Shown here: piece by piece, positions 52,478-61,372 of the stretch
Layout of the letters: every line of letters starts with the position of its first letter
Position numbering within the stretch: the first letter of the stretch is position 1
NCBI RefSeq assembly: GCF_031157525.1
Contig: NZ_JAVIXR010000007.1
Coordinates: forward strand, 62,001 to 126,000
Length of the DNA stretch: 64,000 nucleotides
Direction: 5' to 3'
From: Marinobacter sediminicola
Lineage (GTDB): Bacteria > Pseudomonadota > Gammaproteobacteria > Pseudomonadales > Oleiphilaceae
Position numbers and translations under genes: made by a program
The notes under the pieces: model-generated
Told to the model about the DNA's origin: nothing
Seen by the model: only the letters and a program-made list of their open reading frames with translations
Database searches by the model: none

Positions 52478-54253
52478 TCAGGCAGCCCAGTGAGCGTCCT
52501 CCATAGCCATAAGAGTGTCCTTTCCACTCTCAATGTCGCTCAACAACCAGTGAATTTCCGGCAACAGCTTGTCAAAATAGAAGCGGGCAGACACCAACTT
52601 GGCCTCCAATAACGGCTTGTTGCCTTCTCCTGCCGCAAGTTGCTGACTCGCCACATTTGCCATGCGCGACCACATATAGCCGACAACCGTCAGCGCCATC
52701 AAACGCAAATAAGGTGTGGCTGCTGCGCCGGCCTGCTCAGGATCTTTCGGGGCGTAGGTTGCCAGCCACATGGTAGCTTTTTCCAGCGCACCCATGGCAC
52801 CTTTCAGGTCTTCGCGATGAGGCGCTTCCGGGTTGTCCTTCAGGTAGCCTGAGAGTACACCAAATAAAGTGCGCACAAGCTGCCCGTCTTTCAAGCTCAG
52901 TTTCCGGCCCACCAGATCCATCGCCTGAATACCGTTTGTACCTTCGTAGATGCGGGCAATACGGCCATCACGAACCAGCTGTTCCAATGGCCAGTCGGTG
53001 GTGAAACCAGAGCCGCCAAGTACCTGCAGACCTGTATTGGCATTATTGGCGCCTTCGTCGGTCAGAAACGCTTTGACTACGGGGGTGAGCAGTTGCACCA
53101 GATCATCCGCCGATTCGCGTGTGGATTCATCGGTGTGGGCGACTGAGAGGTCCAGCTGGTGACCGGTAAACAACGCCAAAGCACGCATACCTTCATTCAG
53201 GACCTTCTGGCGCATCAGCATTCGACGCACATCCGGGTGCACGATGATCGGGTCTGCCGGGCCATTCGGGTTCTTCGGGCCGCTCAGGGAACGGCTTTGC
53301 AGACGCTCTTTGGCAAATGCGAGGCTCTCCTGGTAGGCCATTTCCGCAAGGCCCAGGCCCTGCATGCCAACCATCAGGCGGGCTTCGTTCATCATGGTGA
53401 ACATGGAGCGCATGCCATCGTTCGCCTCGCCTACCAGCCAGCCTTTGGCGCCCTCAAAGTTCATCACGCAGGTGGCGGAGCCCTTGATACCCATTTTGTG
53501 CTCCAGGCCACCACAGAACGCCGGGTTGCGCTCGCCGGATTCCGGCAGAAACTTGGGCACTATAAACAGGGAAATGCCTTTAGTGGTATCCGGCGCGCCG
53601 GGCAACTTGGCTAGCACCAAATGCACGATATTGTCAGTGAGATCGTGTTCGCCGCCGGTAATCCAGATTTTGGTGCCCTCAATGGCGTAGCTGCCATCAT
53701 CATTCGGCGTGGCGCGGGTGCGAATCATACCGAGGTCGGTGCCACATTGAGGTTCTGTCAGACACATGGTGCCTGTCCATTCACCGGAGATCAGCTTTTC
53801 CAGATAGGTTTGCTTCAGTTCGTCAGATCCGTGGGCGTAAAGAGCGCTGATGGCACCATGGGTCAGCCCCGGGTACATGCCCAGAGACAGGTTGGTGGAA
53901 CACACCATTTCATCCACCACAAACTTGAGGGTGTGGGGCAGGCCTTGACCGCCAAATTCTACGGGTGCATCCAGAGCCGTCCAGCCGCCTTCCACAAACT
54001 TTTTATAGGCTTCCTTGAACCCTTGTGGTGTTTTCACATCATGGGTTCCAGGATCGTAGTGGCAGCCTTCACGATCACCATTCTGGTTGGTGGGCTGAAT
54101 GACTTCGGCAGCCAGCTTGCCGGCTTCATCAATCACTGCAGAAATAAGATCCGGTGTGGCATCGGCGTACTTTTCCAGTTCGTGAAGCCGGTCAACACCC
54201 AGTACATCAAACAACAGAAAGCGAAGATCATTTGCTGGAGCCTGGTATTGCAT
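52478..54253 (-). CDS. Acyl-CoA dehydrogenase (large, DmdC/FadE-like)
   Basis: The 591-residue protein is an FAD-dependent acyl-CoA dehydrogenase of the 590-residue subgroup with an extra C-terminal domain (about 465-585). Family blocks are TMCLTEPQCGTDLG, IEGTKIWITGGEHD, and QVLGGSGFTTDWPLEQLVRDGRIARIYEGTNGIQAMDLVGRKL. It oxidises an acyl-CoA or 3-methylthiopropanoyl-CoA-like substrate; the sequence does not decide which. I chose ATG at 54253: AAGGAG is seven bases upstream, while the ATG at 54259 sits too close to that site. Confidence 0.93.
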   Translation of the reverse strand: MQYQAPANDLRFLLFDVLGVDRLHELEKYADATPDLISAVIDEAGKLAAEVIQPTNQNGDREGCHYDPGTHDVKTPQGFKEAYKKFVEGGWTALDAPVEFGGQGLPHTLKFVVDEMVCSTNLSLGMYPGLTHGAISALYAHGSDELKQTYLEKLISGEWTGTMCLTEPQCGTDLGMIRTRATPNDDGSYAIEGTKIWITGGEHDLTDNIVHLVLAKLPGAPDTTKGISLFIVPKFLPESGERNPAFCGGLEHKMGIKGSATCVMNFEGAKGWLVGEANDGMRSMFTMMNEARLMVGMQGLGLAEMAYQESLAFAKERLQSRSLSGPKNPNGPADPIIVHPDVRRMLMRQKVLNEGMRALALFTGHQLDLSVAHTDESTRESADDLVQLLTPVVKAFLTDEGANNANTGLQVLGGSGFTTDWPLEQLVRDGRIARIYEGTNGIQAMDLVGRKLSLKDGQLVRTLFGVLSGYLKDNPEAPHREDLKGAMGALEKATMWLATYAPKDPEQAGAAATPYLRLMALTVVGYMWSRMANVASQQLAAGEGNKPLLEAKLVSARFYFDKLLPEIHWLLSDIESGKDTLMAMEDAHWAA

Positions 54254-54433
54254 GAGCATTCTCCTTGGTGAGCGCTTTTGGTCTTTTGCTGGTGTTATTA
54301 CCAATTCATACGGCTGTTTTAATTCGGTGGTTCACCGGTTTATTCGGTCTGGGGCAACTGCAGGTGCACAGCCCGGCTGAGACCGCCGGGAATCTGTTGT
54401 CAGTTATTGGGGGGATAGCACACAGAAGGAGAA

Positions 54434-54493
54434 GAGCCGCTTTAGGAGCTGGGACGGCTCAAGCTTGCCGAAGTAATGGGCAGCTAAAGCGGC
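54434..54493. repeat. Inverted repeats with two mutually exclusive pairings
   Basis: GCCGCTTTAG (54436-54445) is the exact reverse complement of CTAAAGCGGC (54484-54493). The overlapping GAGCCG (54434-54439) is also the reverse complement of CGGCTC (54455-54460), so the left arm can pair in two ways. A short hairpin CCCGGC/GCCGGG lies at 54372-54390. The element lies 26 bp after the chrR stop and may mark the end of the sigma/ChrR transcript. The remaining bases of this 265-bp gap show nothing else clear. Confidence 0.55.
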
Positions 54494-54518
54494 AGTAAAC
54501 CGAAATGGGCGTGAAAAG

Positions 54519-55157
54519 TCAGCGTATAAACGGGTTCAGCAAACGAGTGAAGGTGCCCGTCAGCTTCAATGGAGCACTCAGAACCGAAAGCGTAATGCAG
54601 TCATCTGAACCCAGTGCGATGGGCTTGTGTTCATCCTGTTCATTCAGAACCACAAAATCCCATTGGTTGAATACGCCTTTCTGGTCAGAGAACATTCCCT
54701 GCAACACGATGGTTGTTTCTGTGCCACGATGGGTGTGAGCGGGCGCTTTGCCTCCTGCTACCAGTTTCTGTAAGACAACCTGCTCATTCTGGCCCGGAAA
54801 CTTTTCGGTGATGTCCAGAACGCTGACATCCCCCAGTTGTCGTTTCCAGGGCAAATTGTTGATGTCTTCACCTAACAGTTTCTGGAGAAGGCTCGTCTTT
54901 GGCTGCACGGTCGCTTGTGGTTTGAGCTCCGGAGAGCTGTCAATTCTGGCAAGAATATCGTCGAACATCGCCCCGGAAACGCTGACTTTTGGCTGCTGCT
55001 CCATCATCACAGCACCAAGGCTGTCGAGGGTGTCAACCTGGTGGCGGCAATGTGAGCATTTATCGAGATGGAGGCGGATGCACAGAGCGTGGGGTTCGCT
55101 CAGGTTGCCCGCACTGTATTCCATCAGGCTCAGGCTATCGGGGTGATGCCGTGTCAT
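54519..55157 (-). CDS. chrR: ChrR-type anti-sigma factor, zinc/cupin
   Basis: The 212-residue protein has a zinc anti-sigma domain at the N-terminus with the HLDKCSHC motif (family pattern H-x3-C-x2-C). The C-terminal cupin fold (about 100-200) carries the metal-ligand block HTHRGTET and an FVVLNEQDEH segment. In Rhodobacter ChrR holds sigma E inactive until singlet oxygen or peroxide disturbs the cupin. The start overlaps the stop of the sigma gene by 4 bp, the usual arrangement for stoichiometric expression. Confidence 0.92.
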   Translation of the reverse strand: MTRHHPDSLSLMEYSAGNLSEPHALCIRLHLDKCSHCRHQVDTLDSLGAVMMEQQPKVSVSGAMFDDILARIDSSPELKPQATVQPKTSLLQKLLGEDINNLPWKRQLGDVSVLDITEKFPGQNEQVVLQKLVAGGKAPAHTHRGTETTIVLQGMFSDQKGVFNQWDFVVLNEQDEHKPIALGSDDCITLSVLSAPLKLTGTFTRLLNPFIR

Positions 55158-55801
55158 ACGTTCTGATCCTGCAAAATCACTTTCAGTTTGCTTAGCGCCA
55201 GGCGCACCCGGCTCTTCACCGTGCCCAGGGGAATGTTCAGTTCGTCGGCCACCATCTGGTGGGACTTCTGCTCCATGTATACCTTGGCAATGACCGTAAT
55301 CTGATCTTCAGGCAGTTGGCTGAGCGACTCCCTTACGCGCCGCTCAGACATGAGCCGGTGCAGAGAGGTTACCGGTTGGTTGTCGTCTTCTCCGGGAATC
55401 TGCCAAAGATCTTCGGTTTCAACCGCCATTTCAACACTGGTTCGGCGCATCTTGCGCAACATATCAATGCGCTGGTTACGTGCGATGGTGAAAATCCAGG
55501 TGGAGGCTGCGGCTTTTTGCCAGTCATAAAGGCTGGCCTTGCGCCAGATAGAAACGAATACTTCCTGAACCAGCTCATCTGCGTGACTGGCCATGCCGTT
55601 TGCCATAGCGTAATACTTGAGCTGTGGCGCGAAGTGCTCAAACAAGGAGTGATAGGCTTGGCGGTCCTGGCTTTTCCCCACCTTCACCAACAACTGGCTC
55701 CAAGGGTCCTTTCGGCCCTCGGCACGTGCTGGCTGTTGATCCAGTGTGGTCACCGGACGCTCCTTGACTGTTGCATGATTTATGTTTGTTACGGTATTCA
55801 T
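55154..55801 (-). CDS. ECF RNA polymerase sigma factor paired with ChrR (RpoE-like)
   Basis: The 215-residue protein has sigma region 2 (about 60-120; HADELVQEVFVSIWRKASLYDW) and region 4 (about 155-205; LSQLPEDQITVIAKVYMEQKSHQMVADELNIPLGTVKSRVRLALSKLK). With the ChrR partner it fits the ECF11-type sigma factors of photo-oxidative stress. ATG at 55801 is preferred; a GTG at 55810 is in frame. It is transcribed with chrR. Confidence 0.93.
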   Translation of the reverse strand: MNTVTNINHATVKERPVTTLDQQPARAEGRKDPWSQLLVKVGKSQDRQAYHSLFEHFAPQLKYYAMANGMASHADELVQEVFVSIWRKASLYDWQKAAASTWIFTIARNQRIDMLRKMRRTSVEMAVETEDLWQIPGEDDNQPVTSLHRLMSERRVRESLSQLPEDQITVIAKVYMEQKSHQMVADELNIPLGTVKSRVRLALSKLKVILQDQNV

Positions 55802-55836
55802 TCTATGCACTCGCCCCGAGAATGTCAGTCACCGTA

Positions 55837-55864
55837 TTTACGGGGCGGATTTCAGTGCGGATCA
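55837..55864 (-). promoter_or_regulatory. Candidate ECF-type promoter for the sigma/ChrR operon
   Basis: On the minus strand TGATCC (55864-55859) is followed by 18 bp and TAAATA. The published Rhodobacter sigma E (ChrR-controlled) promoter is TGATCC with TAAG-type -10 at 18-19 bp. The site lies about 36 bp before the sigma start, so this operon is probably self-activated. A CCGTATTTACGG palindrome overlaps the -10. Confidence 0.55.
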
Positions 55865-55885
55865 GTCTGGTATCGAAAGAAACGC

Positions 55886-57796
55886 TTATTCTTCGAGATA
55901 GGTGTATCCCTCAAGCCCGGCAGCCAGCTCTTCCTGCAGCGCGGATTGGATACCTTCAGGCAAGCCGCTTGAAGCAAACTTGTTGCGGTAGGCTTGCAGC
56001 AGGTTGTTGGGCTCGAAGTTAACATACCTGAGCACATGGGCCACCGTGTCGCCGATAATGGGCGTATTGATGTCGTAGCCCCCGGCTTCGTTCAGGCGCA
56101 CGTCTACAGAATGCGTGTCACCAAACAGGTTGTGCATATCCCCCAGGATTTCCTGATAGGCGCCGGTCATAAAGAAACCCATCAGCAAAGGCTCGCCAGG
56201 CTTCTCTTCGGGCAGGGGTAGGGTGGTTTCCGTGCCTTGGCCATCCACGTAGCGATCGATACGACCATCCGAATCACAAGTGATGTCTTGAATAACGGCT
56301 CTGCGGGTAAGCGGGCGGTTAAGACCATTCACCGGCATTACCGGGAATATCTGGTCGATCCCCCACACATCCGGCAATGATTGAAACAGCGAGAAGTTTA
56401 CAAACAGCTTCGCAGCAAGCTTTTCGTTCAGCTCGTCAATGATTTCACGGTGGGCACGGCTGTTTCTGTCCAGCTGACCATGAAGCAAACGACAGCAGCG
56501 GATATAGAGTATTTCCGAATCTGCACGCTCCTGCAGCGACAGCGTACCGTGGGCAAACTGGCCGTGAACATCTGACATGGCGTGCAGCACGTCGTGATAA
56601 ATTTCTGCCAACGAGCGCGGGGATTCGGGGTCTTCCAGGCTCTTCAGGTCACGCCATAGATCCTGCAGAGGTGCCGGTGCATCCTGCTCTGGCTGTTTGG
56701 CAGAGTGATCTTCCGGCTCCTCATGGTCAATTACATTGGTCACCAGCACAGAATGGTGTGCGGTCAGTGCCCGGCCGGATTCGCTGATCAGATCTGGATG
56801 CGGAAGGTTGTAACGATCACATTCAGCTTGCAGCACGCGCACCACGTTGTAGGCGTACTCATACATTGTGTAATTCATGGAGCAGGCGCTGCGGGAGCGG
56901 GTACCCTCGTAATCAACTCCCAGACCACCGCCAATATCCACAGTGTTCACCGGGGCACCCATGTGTCTCAGTTCGCTGTAAAAGCGCGCACATTCCCGCA
57001 ACCCGGTCTGAATATCGCGAATATTGGCTATCTGGGAACCCAAGTGGAAGTGCAGCAGTTGCAGGGTATCCAGGGCATCGGCTTGGTGCAGCGTGTTCAC
57101 GACATCCAGAACCTGGCTGGCAGACAAGCCGAACTTGGACTTCTCGCCGCCCGTGTTCTGCCAGTTGCCCTTACCAATGGTGGCCAGACGAACCCGAACA
57201 CCAATAAGGGGAGAGACCTCCAGCTTTGCGGCTTCTTCCAGGATCAGCGGCAGCTCCGATTGCTTTTCCACCACAATAAACACCCGGTGGCCCAGCTTCT
57301 GGCCGATCAACGCCAGGCGGATGTACTCTCTGTCTTTGTAGCCGTTGCACACGATAACCGAGCCAGCCTGCCTGGCCAGTGCCAGCACGGCCATGAGCTC
57401 TGGCTTGCTGCCGGCCTCCAGGCCGATTTGGCCATTGCTGGCAGCCGGTTCTGCAGCAATCAGTTCTTCAACTACTCGCCGCTGCTGGTTTACCTTGATG
57501 GGATAAACCGCGGTGTATTGCCCTTTGTAGCCATGCTCCGCGGTGACTTTGTTGAACGAGTTGCACAGCTTGTTCACCCGGTCGTGAAGAATGTCTGTAA
57601 AACGGATCAGCACAGGCAGCTGGAGCCCGGAGTCCACCAGCGAACGTGTTAACTCTGGCAGGTTGATTTCTGCATCGTTCTTGCCTCGGTTTGGCCGAAT
57701 AACAACCTCGCCCTCGGTATTAACGCCAATATAGCCATCGCTCCATTGGGTGATGTTGTAAACCTTGTGAGCCGGGGAGGCGCTGGTGTTGCTCAT
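55886..57796 (-). CDS. speA: Biosynthetic arginine decarboxylase
   Basis: SpeA converts arginine to agmatine for putrescine and spermidine. The 636-residue protein has the fold III PLP lysine in VYPIKVNQQ, the substrate region GLEAGSKPELMA and the family block DIGGGLGVDYEGTRS. Length is standard for SpeA. AAGGA sits nine bases before the ATG. It is divergent from speE, so the two polyamine genes share the 214-bp region with nested inverted repeats. Confidence 0.96.
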   Translation of the reverse strand: MSNTSASPAHKVYNITQWSDGYIGVNTEGEVVIRPNRGKNDAEINLPELTRSLVDSGLQLPVLIRFTDILHDRVNKLCNSFNKVTAEHGYKGQYTAVYPIKVNQQRRVVEELIAAEPAASNGQIGLEAGSKPELMAVLALARQAGSVIVCNGYKDREYIRLALIGQKLGHRVFIVVEKQSELPLILEEAAKLEVSPLIGVRVRLATIGKGNWQNTGGEKSKFGLSASQVLDVVNTLHQADALDTLQLLHFHLGSQIANIRDIQTGLRECARFYSELRHMGAPVNTVDIGGGLGVDYEGTRSRSACSMNYTMYEYAYNVVRVLQAECDRYNLPHPDLISESGRALTAHHSVLVTNVIDHEEPEDHSAKQPEQDAPAPLQDLWRDLKSLEDPESPRSLAEIYHDVLHAMSDVHGQFAHGTLSLQERADSEILYIRCCRLLHGQLDRNSRAHREIIDELNEKLAAKLFVNFSLFQSLPDVWGIDQIFPVMPVNGLNRPLTRRAVIQDITCDSDGRIDRYVDGQGTETTLPLPEEKPGEPLLMGFFMTGAYQEILGDMHNLFGDTHSVDVRLNEAGGYDINTPIIGDTVAHVLRYVNFEPNNLLQAYRNKFASSGLPEGIQSALQEELAAGLEGYTYLEE

Positions 57797-57846
57797 GCTT
57801 GCAATCCTTATGGAAAACCTGGGCCGGGCAGGCCGGCTGCCTGGCT

Positions 57847-57971
57847 GGTATTGTAGGGTTTAGCCTTTGCAGCTGAAAGAGGCTGTGGCCATCGATTTTT
57901 CGGCAACAGGGCTAAACCACAATAATTGCCAACAAACACTATGGCTGACCGGCACACGCCCCTACAATACC
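57847..57971. repeat. Nested inverted repeats in the speA-speE divergent region
   Basis: GGTATTGTAGGG (57847-57858) is the reverse complement of CCCTACAATACC (57960-57971). The adjacent GGTTTAGCC (57857-57865) is the reverse complement of GGCTAAACC (57910-57918). The left halves are contiguous, and the right halves are 41 bp apart. Possible uses are a shared operator for both promoters or a looping site. The rest of the 214-bp gap shows nothing else clear. Confidence 0.6.
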
Positions 57972-58010
57972 GGTTTTGGCCATTGCACCAGGGTTTTGCA
58001 GGAGAGCACC

Positions 58011-58892
58011 ATGACAACGCTGAATAACGATTGGTTCACCGAAGTATTCCAGGATCAGGGAACCGCCTTCTCCCTTCAGGTGAAGAAGAAACTGCACGAA
58101 GAGCAAACACCGTTTCAGAAACTGGAAATCTACGAAACCGAAACTTTCGGCAACCTCATGGTGCTGGATGGCTGCGTGATGTTGACCACTCGGGATAACT
58201 TTCTCTACCACGAAATGATGACCCATCCGGTGCTCTTCACCCATAAAAAACCGAAAAAGGTAGTGATTGTGGGTGGCGGCGACTGCGGCACCTTGAAGGA
58301 AGTGCTGAAGCACCCAGACGTTGAAGAGGCATGGCAAGTTGAAATCGACGAGCGTGTCACCCGCATGTCTGAAGAGTACTTCCCCGAACTGTGTGAATCC
58401 AATGATGACCCACGAGCCAACTTTTTCTTTGGTGACGGGGTTCAGTGGATGCGGGAAGTGGATCCTGGCAGCATCGATATCATCATCATTGACAGTACCG
58501 ACCCGGTCGGCCCTGCTGAAGGACTGTTTGCTCTGGATTTCTATCGCGATGCCATGCTTGCGCTGGGTGAGGGCGGTATTATCGTGCAGCAGAGCGAATC
58601 GCCGTTGCTGCACACGGATACCATCATCAAAGACATGCACAACGACATGCGCAAAGCTGGCTTCGACCACGTACAAACCATGCCGTTCCCTCAGCCTGTA
58701 TACCCCACCGGCTGGTGGAGCTGCACCATGGCTAGCAAAGGCAATCCGCTGAGGTATTTCCGCGAAGACGACGCCAATAAACGCCCCTTCGTGACCCGCT
58801 ATTACAACAGCGGCATGCACCACGGAGCGCTGGCTATGCCGCAGTTCATGATCGACGCACTTGAAGATGAGACACGTCCGGGTGAAAGTTAA
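58011..58892 (+). CDS. speE: Spermidine synthase
   Basis: SpeE transfers an aminopropyl group from decarboxylated SAM to putrescine. The 293-residue protein has TPFQKLEIYETETFGN, YHEMMTHPVLFTHKKP and the cofactor-binding segment VGGGDCGTLKEVLKH. The acidic substrate motif DSTDPVGPAEGLF follows, then the YPTGWWS block. GGGDCG replaces the usual GGGDGG. CAGGAGAG before the ATG at 58011 fixes the start; an upstream in-frame start at 57867 adds 48 residues without homology. Confidence 0.95.
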   Translation: MTTLNNDWFTEVFQDQGTAFSLQVKKKLHEEQTPFQKLEIYETETFGNLMVLDGCVMLTTRDNFLYHEMMTHPVLFTHKKPKKVVIVGGGDCGTLKEVLKHPDVEEAWQVEIDERVTRMSEEYFPELCESNDDPRANFFFGDGVQWMREVDPGSIDIIIIDSTDPVGPAEGLFALDFYRDAMLALGEGGIIVQQSESPLLHTDTIIKDMHNDMRKAGFDHVQTMPFPQPVYPTGWWSCTMASKGNPLRYFREDDANKRPFVTRYYNSGMHHGALAMPQFMIDALEDETRPGES

Positions 58893-58910
58893 GATTTAGC
58901 TCCGCTTGAA

Positions 58911-58940
58911 AAAAAGGGGTGCCATTTGGCACCCCTTTTA
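58911..58940. terminator. Bidirectional terminator between speE and amtB
   Basis: GGGGTGCCA (58917-58925) pairs with TGGCACCCC (58928-58936), flanked by A-run and T-run. It ends both speE and the leftward glnK-amtB transcript, whose stop is 19 bp away. Confidence 0.92.
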
Positions 58941-58958
58941 GCATGGATAGAATCTGTA

Positions 58959-60227
58959 TCACTTCCCGGTAACAAACTCCGGATAAGCCTCCATGCCACA
59001 CTCAGACAAATCAACGCCCTCGTACTCGTCCTGTTCGCTGACTCTTACTCCCATTACCGCCTTGATGATGCCCCATGTCAGCAGGCTGGCGAGGAACACC
59101 CAACCGAAGATGGTTGCGGCGCCAATCAATTGCCCGCTGAAGGTTGCATCGGCGTTGGTGACAGGTACCAGCATCAGTCCGAGCAAGCCGCATACGCCGT
59201 GAGCCGAGATGGCGCCCACCGGGTCGTCGATACGCAGCTTGTCGAGAAAGATAACGCTGAACACCACAGCGACACCGCCCAGGCTGCCCCAGAGTGTTGC
59301 AATCAAGGCACTTGGAGTGGAGGGTTCGGCGGTGATAACCACCAGACCAGCGATTGCACCGTTAAGGAGCATGGTTAAATCCGCTTTACCGAACAGTAGG
59401 CGACCGGTTATCAGGGCGGCGATGGCGCCACCAGCGGCAGCTGCGTTGGTGTTGAGGAATACCATGGCAACGGAGTTGGCACTGGCGATATCGCCCAGTT
59501 TAAGAACAGAGCCACCGTTGAAGCCGAACCAGCCCATCCACAGAATGAAGGTGCCTAGCGCAGCCAGCGGCAGGTTGGATCCGGGGATTGCTCGGATTTC
59601 GCCCTGGGGACCGTATTTGCCTTTCCGTGCGCCCAGCAGCAGTACACCCGCAAGAGCGGCGGCCGCGCCTGCCAAGTGGACGATGCCGGAGCCGGCGAAG
59701 TCACTGAAACCAAGGTCGCCCAGGTTATACAACCCGAAAACATCCTTGCCGCCCCAGGTCCAGGAGCCTTCCAGAGGGTAGATGACGCCGGTCATTACTA
59801 CTGCAAAGGCGAGAAAAGCCCAGAGTTTCATTCGCTCCGCAACGGCGCCGGATACGATCGACATGGCGGTGGCGACAAATACCACCTGGAAGAAGAAATC
59901 CGCAGCGCTGGAGTAAATGGCACCGCCCTCAAAGCCATCTTCACGGCCTGCAAAATCACCCAGAACTGCTGCCGCATCGGTTTGCTCAATGCCGTTCAGT
60001 AGGAGGGTGCCGTCGTACATGATGGCATAGCCGCACACCAGATACATGGTGCAGGCAATGGCATAGAGTGCGACGTTTTTGGTGAGGATTTCAGTGGTGT
60101 TTTTAGCTCTTACCAGCCCGGATTCGAACATGGCAAAACCGGCAGCCATCCACATTACTAATGCGCCGCACATCAAGAAATAAAAGGTATCTATTGCATA
60201 CTGCAGGTGAAAAACATTGCTTTCCAT
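58959..60227 (-). CDS. amtB: Ammonium transporter AmtB
   Basis: The 422-residue protein begins near YAIDTFYFLMCGALVMWMAAGFAMFESGLVR, the first helix of Amt proteins. It includes GDLGFSDFAGSGIVHLAGAAAAL, WMGWFGFNGGS, and AISAHGVCGLLG, with eleven predicted helices and the two pore histidines. It admits ammonium under nitrogen limitation and is closed by GlnK. GGAGG lies seven bases before the ATG. It follows glnK, the usual operon. Confidence 0.96.
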   Translation of the reverse strand: MESNVFHLQYAIDTFYFLMCGALVMWMAAGFAMFESGLVRAKNTTEILTKNVALYAIACTMYLVCGYAIMYDGTLLLNGIEQTDAAAVLGDFAGREDGFEGGAIYSSAADFFFQVVFVATAMSIVSGAVAERMKLWAFLAFAVVMTGVIYPLEGSWTWGGKDVFGLYNLGDLGFSDFAGSGIVHLAGAAAALAGVLLLGARKGKYGPQGEIRAIPGSNLPLAALGTFILWMGWFGFNGGSVLKLGDIASANSVAMVFLNTNAAAAGGAIAALITGRLLFGKADLTMLLNGAIAGLVVITAEPSTPSALIATLWGSLGGVAVVFSVIFLDKLRIDDPVGAISAHGVCGLLGLMLVPVTNADATFSGQLIGAATIFGWVFLASLLTWGIIKAVMGVRVSEQDEYEGVDLSECGMEAYPEFVTGK

Positions 60228-60298
60228 AGGAAGCCCTCCGCACAAGGCACTTCAGAGTGGTTTTTTTGCGTTGGTTTGTTCAGGTAATCAGAGCCGAA

Positions 60299-60784
<486 letters not shown>

Positions 60785-60839
60785 TCAATATTTTGTAGCT
60801 TTATGATTGCAGGGCGGTATTAATCCTGGAACCAGTTTA

Positions 60840-60857
60840 TGCACCAGATTAGGGCGC
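60840..60857 (-). promoter_or_regulatory. Possible NtrC enhancer site
   Basis: TGCACCA followed by GATTA and GGGCGC resembles the consensus TGCACCA-N4-5-TGGTGCA on the left half only. It lies 77-94 bp upstream of the sigma-54 promoter, the usual enhancer distance. The remaining sequence from 60860 to 61027 shows no clear promoter for the rightward ubiK. Confidence 0.35.
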
Positions 60858-61027
60858 TCTGCCATCCCGTGAGCCACAACGGAGCAAGCCAAGGGGCAGG
60901 CAGGGTTATTATAGTGCTCACCACGCCTAGTATGGCAGGGCTGGCTGTGTGATACACTCCTGCTAACAGGTAGCGGCTGTTGTCTTTTGGCCGAAACCGG
61001 ACATTATTTTAATCAGTGAGGTGACGA

Positions 61028-61282
61028 GTGAAAGGCCCACAGGATATTTTTGCGCAATTGCAGGGGCAGTTTGGGCAATTTGTACCGGATATGGCACGTG
61101 CTGCCAGGGACGATTTTGAAACCCAGGCCCGTGCTACGGTCATGGCGGTACTGTCTCGCCTGGAACTCGTGACTCGCGACGAATTTGATGCCCAGCAAGC
61201 AGTGCTTATGAAAACCCGTGAAATGGTAGAGTCCCTCGAAAAAAGAGTGGTTGAGCTGGAGAAGTCTGCGAAAGCGCAGTAA
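61028..61282 (+). CDS. ubiK: Ubiquinone biosynthesis accessory factor UbiK
   Basis: The 84-residue protein starts at GTG with GAGGTG upstream. It has an N-terminal amphipathic helix (FAQLQGQFG) and a C-terminal coiled coil (LMKTREMVESLEKRVVELEK), the layout of UbiK/YqiC. UbiK binds UbiJ and helps the soluble ubiquinone synthesis complex. It lies 90 bp upstream of comM. Confidence 0.88.
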   Translation: MKGPQDIFAQLQGQFGQFVPDMARAARDDFETQARATVMAVLSRLELVTRDEFDAQQAVLMKTREMVESLEKRVVELEKSAKAQ

Positions 61283-61372
61283 GTTGATTTTAACCCCGGC
61301 AGGAAGCCGGGCTAAGGTGGGTCCATCAGCCCAGGGCCCGCACTGATTCGTCAGAAACCATGGAAGGTTGTT

